The notes below the pieces were generated by a model that had not been told where the DNA came from, made no database searches, and saw only the letters and a program-made list of their open reading frames with translations. Below are positions 1-8,634 of a stretch of 64,000 nucleotides of DNA, one piece after another. Position 1 is the first letter of the stretch, and each line of letters starts with the position of its first letter. Source of the DNA: Allobaculum mucilyticum (GTDB lineage Bacteria; Bacillota_I; Bacilli_A; Erysipelotrichales; Erysipelotrichaceae); assembly GCF_022701195.1 (NCBI RefSeq), contig NZ_CP078089.1, positions 310,001 to 374,000 on the forward strand, written 5' to 3'. Both the position numbers and the translations under genes were made by a program.

Positions 1-120
1 GAACGAATGACAGAGAGCCTGGAACGAAACAGACAGACGTATGCAGCAAACCTGAACACGGTCCAGTCCGATCCATCCGCCCTGCCTTTGAGGCGGATCT
101 TTGAACCAGACACTGGATGA
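1..120 (+). CDS. 3' end of an unidentified gene (partial)
   Basis: Frame 1 is open from the first base to a TGA at 118-120, giving about 39 residues ending in LRRIFEPDTG. The other forward frame starting at base 2 stops within three codons. The stop codon lies in the loop of a terminator hairpin (106-136), the normal layout for the end of a gene. The fragment is too short to assign a family. It lies on the same strand as ppk but is separated from it by the terminator. Confidence 0.45.
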   Translation, partial: ERMTESLERNRQTYAANLNTVQSDPSALPLRRIFEPDTG

Positions 121-140
121 AGGATTCGGTGTCTGGTTTT
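106..140 (+). terminator. Rho-independent terminator before ppk
   Basis: Perfect 8-bp stem CCAGACAC/GTGTCTGG (106-113 with 129-136) followed by TTTT. It would end the partial gene at the left edge. Confidence 0.6.
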
Positions 141-172
141 CTGTGTGCACAGATGAAAGAAGAGGTCAGGAA

Positions 173-2323
173 ATGAAAACCAAGAAATACCCCTTTACCC
201 AGAACCGGGAAATCTCATGGCTGAAATTCAATCAGCGGGTTCTCGAAGAAGCTGCTGATTCCAGCACCGCGCTTTTAGAGCGCCTTAAATTTCTGGCGAT
301 CTTCACATCCAACCTGGATGAATTTTTCATGGTCCGTGCAGGCTCGCTGATGGACATGTCCTTAGTCGACGATACGCAGGTCGATGCCAAAAGCGGCATG
401 TCGCCGGGCGAACAGCTGCAGGCGATCTTTGATGAATCTGCCAGACTCTACAAAATGCGCGATAACATTACGCACAATCTGACTCATACGCTGCGCGAAG
501 TTCAGATTGAGCCGATGAACATCAAGAATCTGAACAAGAAGCAGCAGAAGTTTGTACAGAAGTATTTTGAAACAGATCTGTCCGTGCTGCTTGCCCCGCA
601 GATCATCGATATTCATCACCCGTTTCCGTTTCTGATCAACAAAGAGCTCTACATTTTCTTCTCCATCATTGAAGACGGAAAAACCAAATACGGCATCGTT
701 CCGATTCCTTCCTACATTCCGCGCGTCATCTATCTCAACGAAGATAAGACGGAATACATTCTGGCCGAATACGTCATTCTCGAATATCTCGAGAAGATGT
801 TCCCAAAATCCAGAATCCCGTTTAAGACGATCATCCGGGTTACCCGCAATGCGGATATCAACCTGAACAGCGCGGACATCGAAGACGACGAAGACTACCG
901 CTCCTACATGAAAACCATTCTCAAGAAGCGTTCCCGTCTGCAGCCGATCCGTCTGGAAGTGTACAAGCAGATCGATGATGCTGCGCTCGATTATCTGTGC
1001 AAGCAGCTCCATCTGAAAAAGAAACAGGTCTTCATCTCCAGGCGTACCCCGCTTGATCTCTCCTACATTTTCCCGCTGATCGACGCTCTGCCTGCTCCGC
1101 TTCGAAGCGCTCTGTCCTACAAGCCTTTTGTGCCGCAGACCGATCGCCGTCTCAATCCAGAAGCGCCTCTCATTCCGCAGGTTCTCGATCACGATGTTCT
1201 GCTGTGCTATCCCTATCAGGACATTGACCTGTTCATTTCCCTGCTTGCGGAAGCATCTTCAAGCAAGGATGTCCTGTCGATCTCCATTACGATCTACCGG
1301 CTTGCCAAGAATTCCAAAGTGGTCAAATACCTGTGCCGGGCTGCTGAAAACGGCATTAGCGTAACGGTGCTCATGGAACTGCGTGCCCGCTTTGACGAAC
1401 AGAACAACATCCAGGCTGCCGAGCGGCTTGAAGAAAGCTGCGTCAGCGTGTTCTACGGCTTTGAGGACTACAAAGTTCATTCCAAGCTGATGCTCATTAC
1501 CCTCAAGTCCAAAGGCCGTCTGCGTACGATTACGCAGATCGGAACCGGCAACTACAACGAAAAAACAAGCCGGCAGTATACCGACTTCTCTTTGATTACC
1601 GCTGATCCTGTGATTGGTCAGGATGCGACGGAGTTCTTCAAGAATATGAACATCGCCAATCTTCATGGCGACTATGCACGACTCATCGCCTCGCCAAATT
1701 CGCTCAAAGCTTCCGTCATGACGCACCTGGATGAGCAGATCCGTCTGGCGCGGGAAGGAAAGCCTGCCAGAGCCTGGTTCAAGATGAACTCCATCACTGA
1801 CCTGGATCTGATCGCAAAGCTTGCCGAGGCAAGCCAGGCCGGCGTGCAGATCCGCATGATCGTCCGCGGCATTACGTGCATTCTGCCAGGTCTTGAAGGC
1901 TACACCGACCATATTGAAATTCACTCGATTGTCGGACGCTTTCTTGAACACGGTCGCCTGTACATTTTCGGAACCGGTTCCGATACACAGGTGTACATCT
2001 CATCGGCTGACTTTATGACCCGCAATACCGAACGCCGTGTAGAAATCGGGGTTCCGATTCTGGATCCGGCGCTTAAAAAAGAACTGCTCGATTATTTCGA
2101 AACCGAATTTGAAGACAACATCAAAGGCCGCAAGCTGCTGCCTTCCGGTCTGTATGCACATGTTGATAACGGCAGCGAAGAGCTGATCAACTCGCAGGAA
2201 GTTTTCATTGAAAAGGCAGAAAAAATGAAATACGTCCCGCAGAAACCCGAAGCCCGCAAGCCGTTTCTGCGCCGTCTCTTTTCCCATGCACACAGAAAAC
2301 ACGCTTCAGATTCCAAAGAGTAA
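173..2323 (+). CDS. ppk: Polyphosphate kinase 1
   Basis: PPK1 reversibly transfers the terminal phosphate of ATP onto inorganic polyphosphate in the cytoplasm. The 716-residue product has the usual length and full family architecture: an N-domain starting REISWLKFNQRVLEEA, then the two phospholipase-D-like catalytic domains. The autophosphorylated histidine is His436 in VHSKLMLI, and the second catalytic histidine is His593 in EHGRLYIFG, almost the same numbering as the E. coli enzyme. I chose the ATG at 173 rather than the upstream TTG at 101 because 101 lies in the preceding gene's terminator and an AGGTCAGGA ribosome site stands just before 173. A strong terminator follows. The phoBR genes and the Na+/Pi symporter lie about 26-30 kb further on. 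Confidence 0.97.
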   Translation: MKTKKYPFTQNREISWLKFNQRVLEEAADSSTALLERLKFLAIFTSNLDEFFMVRAGSLMDMSLVDDTQVDAKSGMSPGEQLQAIFDESARLYKMRDNITHNLTHTLREVQIEPMNIKNLNKKQQKFVQKYFETDLSVLLAPQIIDIHHPFPFLINKELYIFFSIIEDGKTKYGIVPIPSYIPRVIYLNEDKTEYILAEYVILEYLEKMFPKSRIPFKTIIRVTRNADINLNSADIEDDEDYRSYMKTILKKRSRLQPIRLEVYKQIDDAALDYLCKQLHLKKKQVFISRRTPLDLSYIFPLIDALPAPLRSALSYKPFVPQTDRRLNPEAPLIPQVLDHDVLLCYPYQDIDLFISLLAEASSSKDVLSISITIYRLAKNSKVVKYLCRAAENGISVTVLMELRARFDEQNNIQAAERLEESCVSVFYGFEDYKVHSKLMLITLKSKGRLRTITQIGTGNYNEKTSRQYTDFSLITADPVIGQDATEFFKNMNIANLHGDYARLIASPNSLKASVMTHLDEQIRLAREGKPARAWFKMNSITDLDLIAKLAEASQAGVQIRMIVRGITCILPGLEGYTDHIEIHSIVGRFLEHGRLYIFGTGSDTQVYISSADFMTRNTERRVEIGVPILDPALKKELLDYFETEFEDNIKGRKLLPSGLYAHVDNGSEELINSQEVFIEKAEKMKYVPQKPEARKPFLRRLFSHAHRKHASDSKE

Positions 2324-2436
2324 ATCTCTTCAAGCCTGGGAATTAGCCTGTAAATACGGAACAGATTGTGGATGCCAGAGTACATAACCTGACCCGAATT
2401 CACACAAACCGCTCCTGTTTTCTCAAAAAATCAGCC

Positions 2437-2485
2437 AGGAAGAGCCTGCTCATCCTTTTGCGGATGGCAGTGCTCTTCCTTTTTG
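2437..2485 (+). terminator. Terminator of ppk
   Basis: Long hairpin with outer arms AGGAAGAGC and GCTCTTCCT, inner arms around a TTTT loop, then TTTTT. It lies 113 bp after the ppk stop. From here to about 2785 the plus strand is pyrimidine-rich and I see no gene; the short open frames there have no ribosome sites or recognisable content. Confidence 0.8.
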
Positions 2486-2785
2486 TCTGGCTTTCTGACT
2501 TTCTGGATGATCTGTTTTTCTGACCTGTCTGACTGGTACAGCTTGTCTGGCTTCGACTGCGCGCTTTGCCGGCTTTCGTGTGCAGCTCTTTTCTCTTTTC
2601 TGACGTATCTCCTTTGTTACGCATTTCCCTTCTGGCTGTTATCCTGGCATCTCTGTCTTTTCCGGTTCTTCCCTGTTTGTGCCCTGGGAAAGATCTGCGG
2701 GGATCCTTCCATCTGCTTCAGCGTTGCCGCTTCAGTTTCTGCTTTCATATGGAGCTTCCGTCTGTGCTAAACTGTTTGGCGCACA

Positions 2786-2810
2786 GGGTCCAGATCAGAT
2801 CTCTGGACCC
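2786..2810. repeat. Inverted repeat upstream of the DUF4317-like gene
   Basis: Perfect 9-bp inverted repeat GGGTCCAGA-N7-TCTGGACCC located 44-68 bp before the start codon of the next gene. It has no T-tract, so it is more likely an operator or 5'UTR stem than a terminator. No regulator can be named. Confidence 0.5.
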
Positions 2811-2853
2811 GGGCCGGAAGAGGCAATTCCGGTTTCTGAAAGGATGAAACTGT

Positions 2854-4053
2854 ATGAACAAAAAAGAGCTCCAGGAAATCCGCCGGCAGCTGAAGCCGGA
2901 AAATGAGCGTCTTCACTTAAAGGGCATCATGGAAGCCTATGGAAAATTCAAGGATACCGAAGCGTCAATCCAGTTTTGTCGGCGCATTGATCCGGAAACT
3001 CTGTCGACGGAAGAAGAAGAACTCTACTACGAAATTTTTAAAAAGAGTCTTGGCGGTACGCCGGGCAAGAACCTGGTAGAATACGGTTTTGACAGCCGCG
3101 ATCCGGCTGCCGTTGAACTGAAACGGACTTTTTTCGACTACAAGGATGGCGCGCTGCTTCGTGAAGAAACATTTGAGTCCTTTGCGCAGGAAATGATCGA
3201 AAAAGGAAATTACCGCAACAGTGTCTACCTTACCGCAGGAATTTTTGAATACTCTGCTCCAAACCTCAACGCAAACCGAGAGGAAACAGAAGGCAATTCC
3301 ACATACCGCTTCATGATTGTCTCCGTCTCCGAAGCACGTCTGACTCAGATTGGCCTGTATTACTCGACCTACGAAAACAGCGTGCAGCGCAAGGTTAACG
3401 AGGAGATGCAGATTATCCCCTCGCCTCTCGATGCATTCCTCTACCCGATATTCAGCGACCGCGCCAGCGATGTCAACCATCTGCTTTATCATTCAAAAAC
3501 GGCGAAGAATCCGAATATCGATCTCATTGAGCAGTTCTTCCATGTCCCGTTCCAGTCTACCGGACCGGAACAGTCGGAAGGATTTGCGCAGGTCATTGAG
3601 GAAGTCTTCCCGGAAGGCCTTGATTTTAAAACCGCAATGAATCTTCACCGCAATCTCGCTGACTACATTGCGGAAGAATCCGAAGAAGAAGCGGTTGTTA
3701 AAGTCGACAAAAACCGCATGCGCGACCTGCTTGATGCATCCGGTGCCCGTTCCGAAAACCTCGAACATTTTGATTCTGCCTATACGCGCATTCTTGAAGA
3801 TCAGGAACTTGCGGCCATCAACCTTCTGGAAAAAGGCAAAGTATCAATGAAATCGCCTCTGATCTCGATTTCCGTCAAGGACGACGGTCTCGATCAGATC
3901 CGTACCCAGATCATCGACGGCAAATCCTGTCTGGTCATTGAAATCAGTGACGAGCTGCAGATCTCCAATCTGCCGGCTACTGTAAAAGAACCTGCCAGAG
4001 AAGTGGTTGTCGTCCGTCCGGAAGATGCAGAAAACCAGAATCCAGAACAGTAA
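2854..4053 (+). CDS. DUF4317-like cytoplasmic protein
   Basis: 399-residue soluble protein beginning MNKKELQEIRRQLKPENERLHLKGIM. The opening, with its K/RRxLKPE stretch, and the length match what I recall of the DUF4317 family found in Firmicutes, whose function is unknown. There is no signal peptide or membrane segment. The C-terminus holds a conserved-looking ISVKDDGLDQIRTQIIDGKSC stretch and an acidic tail. An AAAGGA ribosome site precedes the ATG. It appears to be a single-gene unit: the 9-bp inverted repeat lies upstream and a strong terminator downstream. The family assignment is from memory of sequence style and is less certain than for the enzymes nearby. Confidence 0.7.
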   Translation: MNKKELQEIRRQLKPENERLHLKGIMEAYGKFKDTEASIQFCRRIDPETLSTEEEELYYEIFKKSLGGTPGKNLVEYGFDSRDPAAVELKRTFFDYKDGALLREETFESFAQEMIEKGNYRNSVYLTAGIFEYSAPNLNANREETEGNSTYRFMIVSVSEARLTQIGLYYSTYENSVQRKVNEEMQIIPSPLDAFLYPIFSDRASDVNHLLYHSKTAKNPNIDLIEQFFHVPFQSTGPEQSEGFAQVIEEVFPEGLDFKTAMNLHRNLADYIAEESEEEAVVKVDKNRMRDLLDASGARSENLEHFDSAYTRILEDQELAAINLLEKGKVSMKSPLISISVKDDGLDQIRTQIIDGKSCLVIEISDELQISNLPATVKEPAREVVVVRPEDAENQNPEQ

Positions 4054-4079
4054 TACTCTCTCTTTTGCGACGATATAAA

Positions 4080-4114
4080 ACGCTGCCGGTCATTGAAGTC
4101 CGGCAGCGTCTTTT
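4080..4114 (+). terminator. Terminator of the DUF4317-like gene
   Basis: Perfect 10-bp stem ACGCTGCCGG/CCGGCAGCGT (4080-4089 with 4100-4109) followed by CTTTT. Confidence 0.85.
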
Positions 4115-4197
4115 CGTATTTCCTGTTTCCTGCTCTTTTTGTTTTTGTGTTCGTATTTATTTCTGTTTCTTCTGAAAATCACGTCTGATCCGGGCGG

Positions 4198-4953
4198 TTA
4201 CTCAATCATGCGCCGGATCTGTTCGATGGCCTCAGGCCATGAATAAACCGGGTGAACAGAAGGATGGTCTTCCGGTTCAAAGGGATCATAGAGACGGTTG
4301 GCTCTGAACCAGATCGAAGGCGCTCCGAACTGAATCGCCCCCTGAATGTCTGCTTTCCAGGAGTCGCCGATCACCAGAATTTCTTCTGGCTGGATCTCTT
4401 CACCAAGCGTTTTCTGCATCCGCTTTAAGGCCTCCTGAAAAAAGCGGGGATCGGGTTTGGCACAGCCGATGGCTTTGGATGAATAGAGATCACGGATAAA
4501 GCGGGTAAATCCGGCGGCCTCAATGCGGTTTGTCTGTCCGTCATGCGTGCCATTGGAAATGATAAAGACTGGCAGATTCATGGGCTGAATCTCTTCCATG
4601 GCTTCGATAGCGCCGGGCATAGGATGGACGGCTGTATTGAGACGCGGCGTAAAGATCCGCTCAAAACCGACCGGGTCCTCTAAAGGCAGATGGAACGATT
4701 TGAAGATAAAAGGAAAACGCATTTTGACCATCGTATCCCGGTCCATTTCCCCGTTTTCAATCCGGTCCCAGAGTTTGGCATTTTCTGACAGGAAAATCGG
4801 GAAATACTTCTCATCCCACTCCAGTCCGCTCTGTCTGAAGGCTTCCATGAGCGCTTCTTTTGCACAAGCATCAAAATCCAGGAGCGTCTGGTCCACATCG
4901 ACCCAGACAGCCCGGATCGGTTTTCTGTTATTTGGCTGTTTTTCTGTCGTCAT
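4198..4953 (-). CDS. HAD-superfamily hydrolase, YjjG-like nucleotidase
   Basis: 251-residue HAD phosphatase, probably a 5'-nucleotidase of the YjjG/YfnB group that removes non-canonical pyrimidine nucleotides. Motif I is VDVDQTLLDF, with nucleophile and acid Asp residues in DxDxT. Motif II is ISNGT, motif III the Lys in KPDPRFF, and motif IV GDSWKAD. A helical cap follows motif I. The ATG at 4953 is preferred to the TTG nine codons upstream. There is no Shine-Dalgarno; instead a TATACT box ends 6 nt before the ATG, so the message could be leaderless. Exact substrate is not determinable from sequence. Confidence 0.85.
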   Translation of the reverse strand: MTTEKQPNNRKPIRAVWVDVDQTLLDFDACAKEALMEAFRQSGLEWDEKYFPIFLSENAKLWDRIENGEMDRDTMVKMRFPFIFKSFHLPLEDPVGFERIFTPRLNTAVHPMPGAIEAMEEIQPMNLPVFIISNGTHDGQTNRIEAAGFTRFIRDLYSSKAIGCAKPDPRFFQEALKRMQKTLGEEIQPEEILVIGDSWKADIQGAIQFGAPSIWFRANRLYDPFEPEDHPSVHPVYSWPEAIEQIRRMIE

Positions 4954-5051
4954 GTTCACAGTATAAATGCCTGCATTCAATCCATAGGTCTTTTTCTCCG
5001 TTCCCGCATGGCAGAGAGAAAAGACGATCTGTGCTGGTGATTTTTCAGGCA

Positions 5052-5086
5052 GAAAAAAAGCCGCCTGTTTACAGGAAAAAGGCGGC
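5052..5086 (-). terminator. Terminator of the flavodoxin-like gene
   Basis: GCCGCC/GGCGGC stem (5060-5065 with 5081-5086) followed on the minus strand by a run of seven T. Confidence 0.75.
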
Positions 5087-5120
5087 AGATCTGGAATGGT
5101 ACAGCGGATCAGATTCGGAT

Positions 5121-5630
5121 TTATCTCAGGTTCAGACCAAGTTCATAGACTTCCCGGTAAGTCGGATGGTCGATGATATCGCCTTTGGTGACAACGTTCG
5201 ATCCGTAGATGACACGGATGACATTGCTGTCAGGAATCGAATCTGTAAAGCCGTTGAGCGATTCAACAGCGGCTTCCATTTCCGAGCGGTTGATGGCAGC
5301 CGTCAGGAAATAGTAGAAGTCCTTGCCGGCAAAATCGCTGAAATATGGAGTCATCCGGTCAATGAAAGTTTTCATCATGCCGGACATCGTATAGAAATAG
5401 ACCGGAGTGGCCAGAACGATGACATTCGAGTCTTTCAGCTCGCCAGCCAGGACATCGGCATCGTCTGTTTCCTGTTCTTCGCGGTAGAAATCAAAATTCT
5501 GATCTTTCAGATTCACGCGGACAATCCGGTTTTCCGGATCAGCGGAAGCGCCGCGGATAAATTCGGAACAGAGCAGATCACAGTTTCCGTTTTCTCGTGG
5601 AGAGGAATTGATAACTACAATTTTTTTCAT
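5121..5630 (-). CDS. NAD(P)H-dependent FMN reductase / flavodoxin-like protein
   Basis: 169-residue flavodoxin-fold protein. The N-terminal beta strand MKKIVVINSSPRENGNC carries the phosphate-binding NSSPRxxGN loop for FMN, and the LATPVYFYTMSGMMKTFIDR segment is the second FMN contact typical of the NADPH-dependent FMN reductase family. It should transfer hydride to flavin or small electrophiles in the cytoplasm; the substrate is unknown. An AAGGAG ribosome site precedes the ATG. It is monocistronic, with a terminator downstream. 5631-5889 upstream holds its promoter region and nothing else I can identify. Confidence 0.85.
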   Translation of the reverse strand: MKKIVVINSSPRENGNCDLLCSEFIRGASADPENRIVRVNLKDQNFDFYREEQETDDADVLAGELKDSNVIVLATPVYFYTMSGMMKTFIDRMTPYFSDFAGKDFYYFLTAAINRSEMEAAVESLNGFTDSIPDSNVIRVIYGSNVVTKGDIIDHPTYREVYELGLNLR

Positions 5631-5889
5631 GGTTTTCTCCTTCGAAGCATTCGTACTCTGTCCCTATTATAAAATCCGCCTGTCAAAATAACGGGGCGGA
5701 TGCCTGTCCAGATCCCAGCGCTCTGTATACCTCCTGTTCTCCTTCGTTCCCTTTTTGTTTTCATGACCTGGGCAGACCAGCCGGTGCAGACGAAAAGCAC
5801 GCCACGCTGAGAATCAGTAAAGACAAAGAGCGGGAAGTAAGAGAAACCAGTTTGAAAAAGATGAATCCCTCAGACAGAAAACGGGAATA

Positions 5890-5925
5890 CAAAAAGACTG
5901 GAGATTGCAGAAGGATCTCCAGTCT
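5890..5925 (-). terminator. Terminator of proBA
   Basis: Perfect 10-bp stem GACTGGAGAT/ATCTCCAGTC (5896-5905 with 5915-5924), followed on the minus strand by CTTTTTG. Confidence 0.85.
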
Positions 5926-5969
5926 GAATTTTTCCGGATTCATGCATGCTGTCGGAGGCAGCAGCCGGA

Positions 5970-7226
5970 TCAGGAACGAATCTGTCCGTTTCCGTAAATG
6001 ATGTATTTTGTGGTGGTGAGTTCTTCAAGTCCCATCGGACCTCTGGCATGCAGTTTCTGGGTAGAAATACCGATCTCGGCACCCAGACCAAATTCAAAGC
6101 CGTCCGTAAAGCGGGTCGACGCATTGACATAGACTGCCGCAGCATCAACCTGATTCAGGAACTTCTGAGCATTTTCATAATCCGAAGTGACGATGGCTTC
6201 TGAATGACCCGTGTTATAGCGGTTGATGTGTTCGATCGCTTCATCTACCGAAGAGACTTTCTTAATCGAAATCTCATAGTTGAGGTATTCTCTGCCCCAG
6301 TCTTCTTCAACCGCTTCTACTGCATCTGCTTCATGGAAGGCACCAAGCAGTTCCTTCTGGGCATGTACGAGTACCTGGTGTTCAGCAAGACGTTTTTCAA
6401 GAACCGGCAGCAGAGCATCAACAACGTTTTCATGAACGAGCAGCGATTCAACCGCATTGCATACGCCGACACGCTGTGTCTTGCCGTTGATGATGATATT
6501 CACAGCCATATCGAGATCGGCACTTTCATCAACATAGACATGACAGTTGCCGGTTCCGGTTTCGATCACAGGAACCGTCGCATTCTCGACAACAGATGCG
6601 ATCAGTCCGGCTCCGCCGCGCGGAATCAGAACATCAACCCATTTCGAGCAGCGCATGAGTTCACGGCTTGCCTCTCTCGAGTTGTCCTGCATCAGCGTGA
6701 CAGCCTCAACCGGCAGATTCAGAGCAGAAAGTGCCTGCTGAATGATTTCTACAATCGCCTGATTGGAAGCTGATGCTTCCTTTCCGCCTTTTAAAATCAC
6801 CGCATTGCCGCTTTTAAAGCAGAGTGCAAAGACATCAGCGGTTACATTCGGTCTTGCTTCATAAATAACAGCACAGACGCCCAGCGGGACGCGCTGTTTT
6901 CCGATCAGCAGACCGTTCGGGCGTTTTTTCATTTCCAGTACGGTACCGATCGGATCATCCAGCCCGGCAACCTGGCGCATGCCTTCGGCGATCTGTTCGA
7001 TCCGCGGTTTCGTCAGCATCAGTCGATCCTGAAGCGGAAGAGGCATGTTATTCTCTCTGGCACGCTCAAGATCAAGAGCATTGGCAGCCAGCACTTTATC
7101 TGCCTGTGCAACCAGCTCATCCGCTGCCGTCAGCAGAGCTGCATTTTTCTGATTGGTATCCAGGCGCCCAAGAATCATGGACGCTTCATGAGCCTGCTGG
7201 CCCATCGTATTCATCCAGTCGGTCAT
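5970..7226 (-). CDS. proA: Gamma-glutamyl phosphate reductase
   Basis: 418-residue ProA, the NADPH-dependent enzyme that reduces gamma-glutamyl phosphate to glutamate-5-semialdehyde, the second step of proline synthesis. It has the aldehyde dehydrogenase fold with cofactor-binding GNAVILKGGKEA and the catalytic Cys in RVGVCNAVESLLVH. Full length for the family. Its ATG overlaps the proB stop by four bases (ATGA), giving translational coupling. No pyrroline-5-carboxylate reductase (proC) gene is in the window. Confidence 0.97.
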   Translation of the reverse strand: MTDWMNTMGQQAHEASMILGRLDTNQKNAALLTAADELVAQADKVLAANALDLERARENNMPLPLQDRLMLTKPRIEQIAEGMRQVAGLDDPIGTVLEMKKRPNGLLIGKQRVPLGVCAVIYEARPNVTADVFALCFKSGNAVILKGGKEASASNQAIVEIIQQALSALNLPVEAVTLMQDNSREASRELMRCSKWVDVLIPRGGAGLIASVVENATVPVIETGTGNCHVYVDESADLDMAVNIIINGKTQRVGVCNAVESLLVHENVVDALLPVLEKRLAEHQVLVHAQKELLGAFHEADAVEAVEEDWGREYLNYEISIKKVSSVDEAIEHINRYNTGHSEAIVTSDYENAQKFLNQVDAAAVYVNASTRFTDGFEFGLGAEIGISTQKLHARGPMGLEELTTTKYIIYGNGQIRS

Positions 7227-8065
7227 AGTTCCTCCATAAACTCGTCAAAATCGCAGTAAGGCTTTCTGTGAGACAGAAAGAACGTTCCTTCCTGACTTCC
7301 GCTGACGAGACGTTCGATAATACGAAAATCTTTTGCATTGGCAATGATCATATCGCATCCGACAGCACCGGCAATTTTTGCTGCATGAATCTTTGTTGTC
7401 ATACCGCCGGTTCCAACCCCGCTTGAGGGGCCTTTAGCCAGACTCTCAAGAGCCTGGTCGAGTTCAAGAACCTCATCGATGAACTCTGCTTCAGGATTCT
7501 TTGTCGGATCATCTGTATAGAGCCCGTCGATGTCGGAGAGCAGAATCAGAAGATCCGCACGGATCAGGGCAGCAACAAGCGCAGAAAGCGTATCGTTGTC
7601 GCCGATTTCCAGCTCATCCGTAGCAATCGTATCGTTCTCATTAACGATCGGGATGACACCAAGATCGAGCAGCTCTTCAAACGTGTTTTTCGCGTTGAAA
7701 CGGTCTTTCTGGTTTTTCACTGTATATTTTGTCAGCAGCAGCTGACCGCAGTTGAGACCATATTCAGAAAACAGCTTCTGATACAGCATCATCAGTCTGG
7801 CCTGACCCACTGCCGCACACGCCTGCTTCTTGGACAGGGAATGCGGCTTGCGGTGAATGCCGAGATACTGACATCCCACCATTACAGCACCTGAGGAGAC
7901 CAGAACAACATCATAGCCCGCGTTATGCAGCGAGCTGATCTGCCGGACAAGAACTTCAAGCTTATCGAAATTCAGACGTCCGGTTTCAGGACAGGTCAAA
8001 GACGAAGAACCGACTTTGACCACAATGCGTTTTGCGTCTTGGACGCGGTTTCGTAAAGATGACAT
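7223..8065 (-). CDS. proB: Glutamate 5-kinase without PUA domain
   Basis: 280-residue ProB that phosphorylates glutamate with ATP, the first and usually feedback-inhibited step of proline synthesis. The amino-acid kinase domain is complete: KVGSSSLT at the start, LVSSGAVMVGCQYLG, NENDTIATDELEIGDNDTLSA and GVGTGGMTTKIHAAKIA. The C-terminal PUA domain of the longer (about 370-residue) enzymes is absent, as in a subset of Firmicutes. No Shine-Dalgarno is visible; a TAAAAT box lies 6 nt before the ATG, so the operon message may be leaderless. Confidence 0.96.
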   Translation of the reverse strand: MSSLRNRVQDAKRIVVKVGSSSLTCPETGRLNFDKLEVLVRQISSLHNAGYDVVLVSSGAVMVGCQYLGIHRKPHSLSKKQACAAVGQARLMMLYQKLFSEYGLNCGQLLLTKYTVKNQKDRFNAKNTFEELLDLGVIPIVNENDTIATDELEIGDNDTLSALVAALIRADLLILLSDIDGLYTDDPTKNPEAEFIDEVLELDQALESLAKGPSSGVGTGGMTTKIHAAKIAGAVGCDMIIANAKDFRIIERLVSGSQEGTFFLSHRKPYCDFDEFMEEL

Positions 8066-8599
8066 GGGTCTATTTTAGCGAAGAAAGAGGATTGTTCGGT
8101 TTCTTTATGAACAACTCCTGCGTTCTGAAAGATTCTTCACGCTTTTCATGAATTTTTCAGACGTTTTCACTCAAAGAACTCGATAATCACCCAATCATTC
8201 CCTGCCCTTCAGCACGCACTGCCAGGCAATACATTTTAAAAGCGCAGAAAAAATCTTGATGGCATTTCCCGCATCTCCTGCTTTCCCGGATCTGGTACGG
8301 ATTGAACGGCATCGTTTCTGACCCCCATCCTCCTGAATTACTCATAGAGTAAAGAAACAGCCCCGCAGACGATGCTGAATACAGATATCACATGGTCTGT
8401 ACATCCTGCTGTTCTGAATGCCTGTCTTCAGATCTGTCTCGACTGTATCCATAGAGGACATAATTCCGGAGCTGCGATATCCCTTCTGATCCAAATACAG
8501 CTTCGATAACACGATTCAGCTTTTGTGGTCGATGAAAGTCACTTCCTGTAATTCTGGGACAACTATATTCATTTTTTCTTTCGCCGTTGCAATTTCTCC

Positions 8600-8634
8600 A
8601 AAATAAAAGAGCCGGTTAGCGGCTCTTTTATTTT
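8600..8634. terminator. Terminator-like palindrome abutting IS4 copy 1
   Basis: Perfect 14-bp stem AAAATAAAAGAGCC/GGCTCTTTTATTTT (8600-8613 with 8621-8634) with A/T tails on both sides, so it can act in either direction. The IS4 element begins at the next base. No gene is recognisable between 8066 and 8599, so the gene it served is probably lost on the other side of the IS. Confidence 0.75.

Noticed and set aside
2483-2847. Overlapping short plus-strand frames between ppk and the DUF4317-like gene
   Set aside because: Cys/Phe/Leu-rich translations of a pyrimidine-rich strand, in several frames at once, without ribosome sites.
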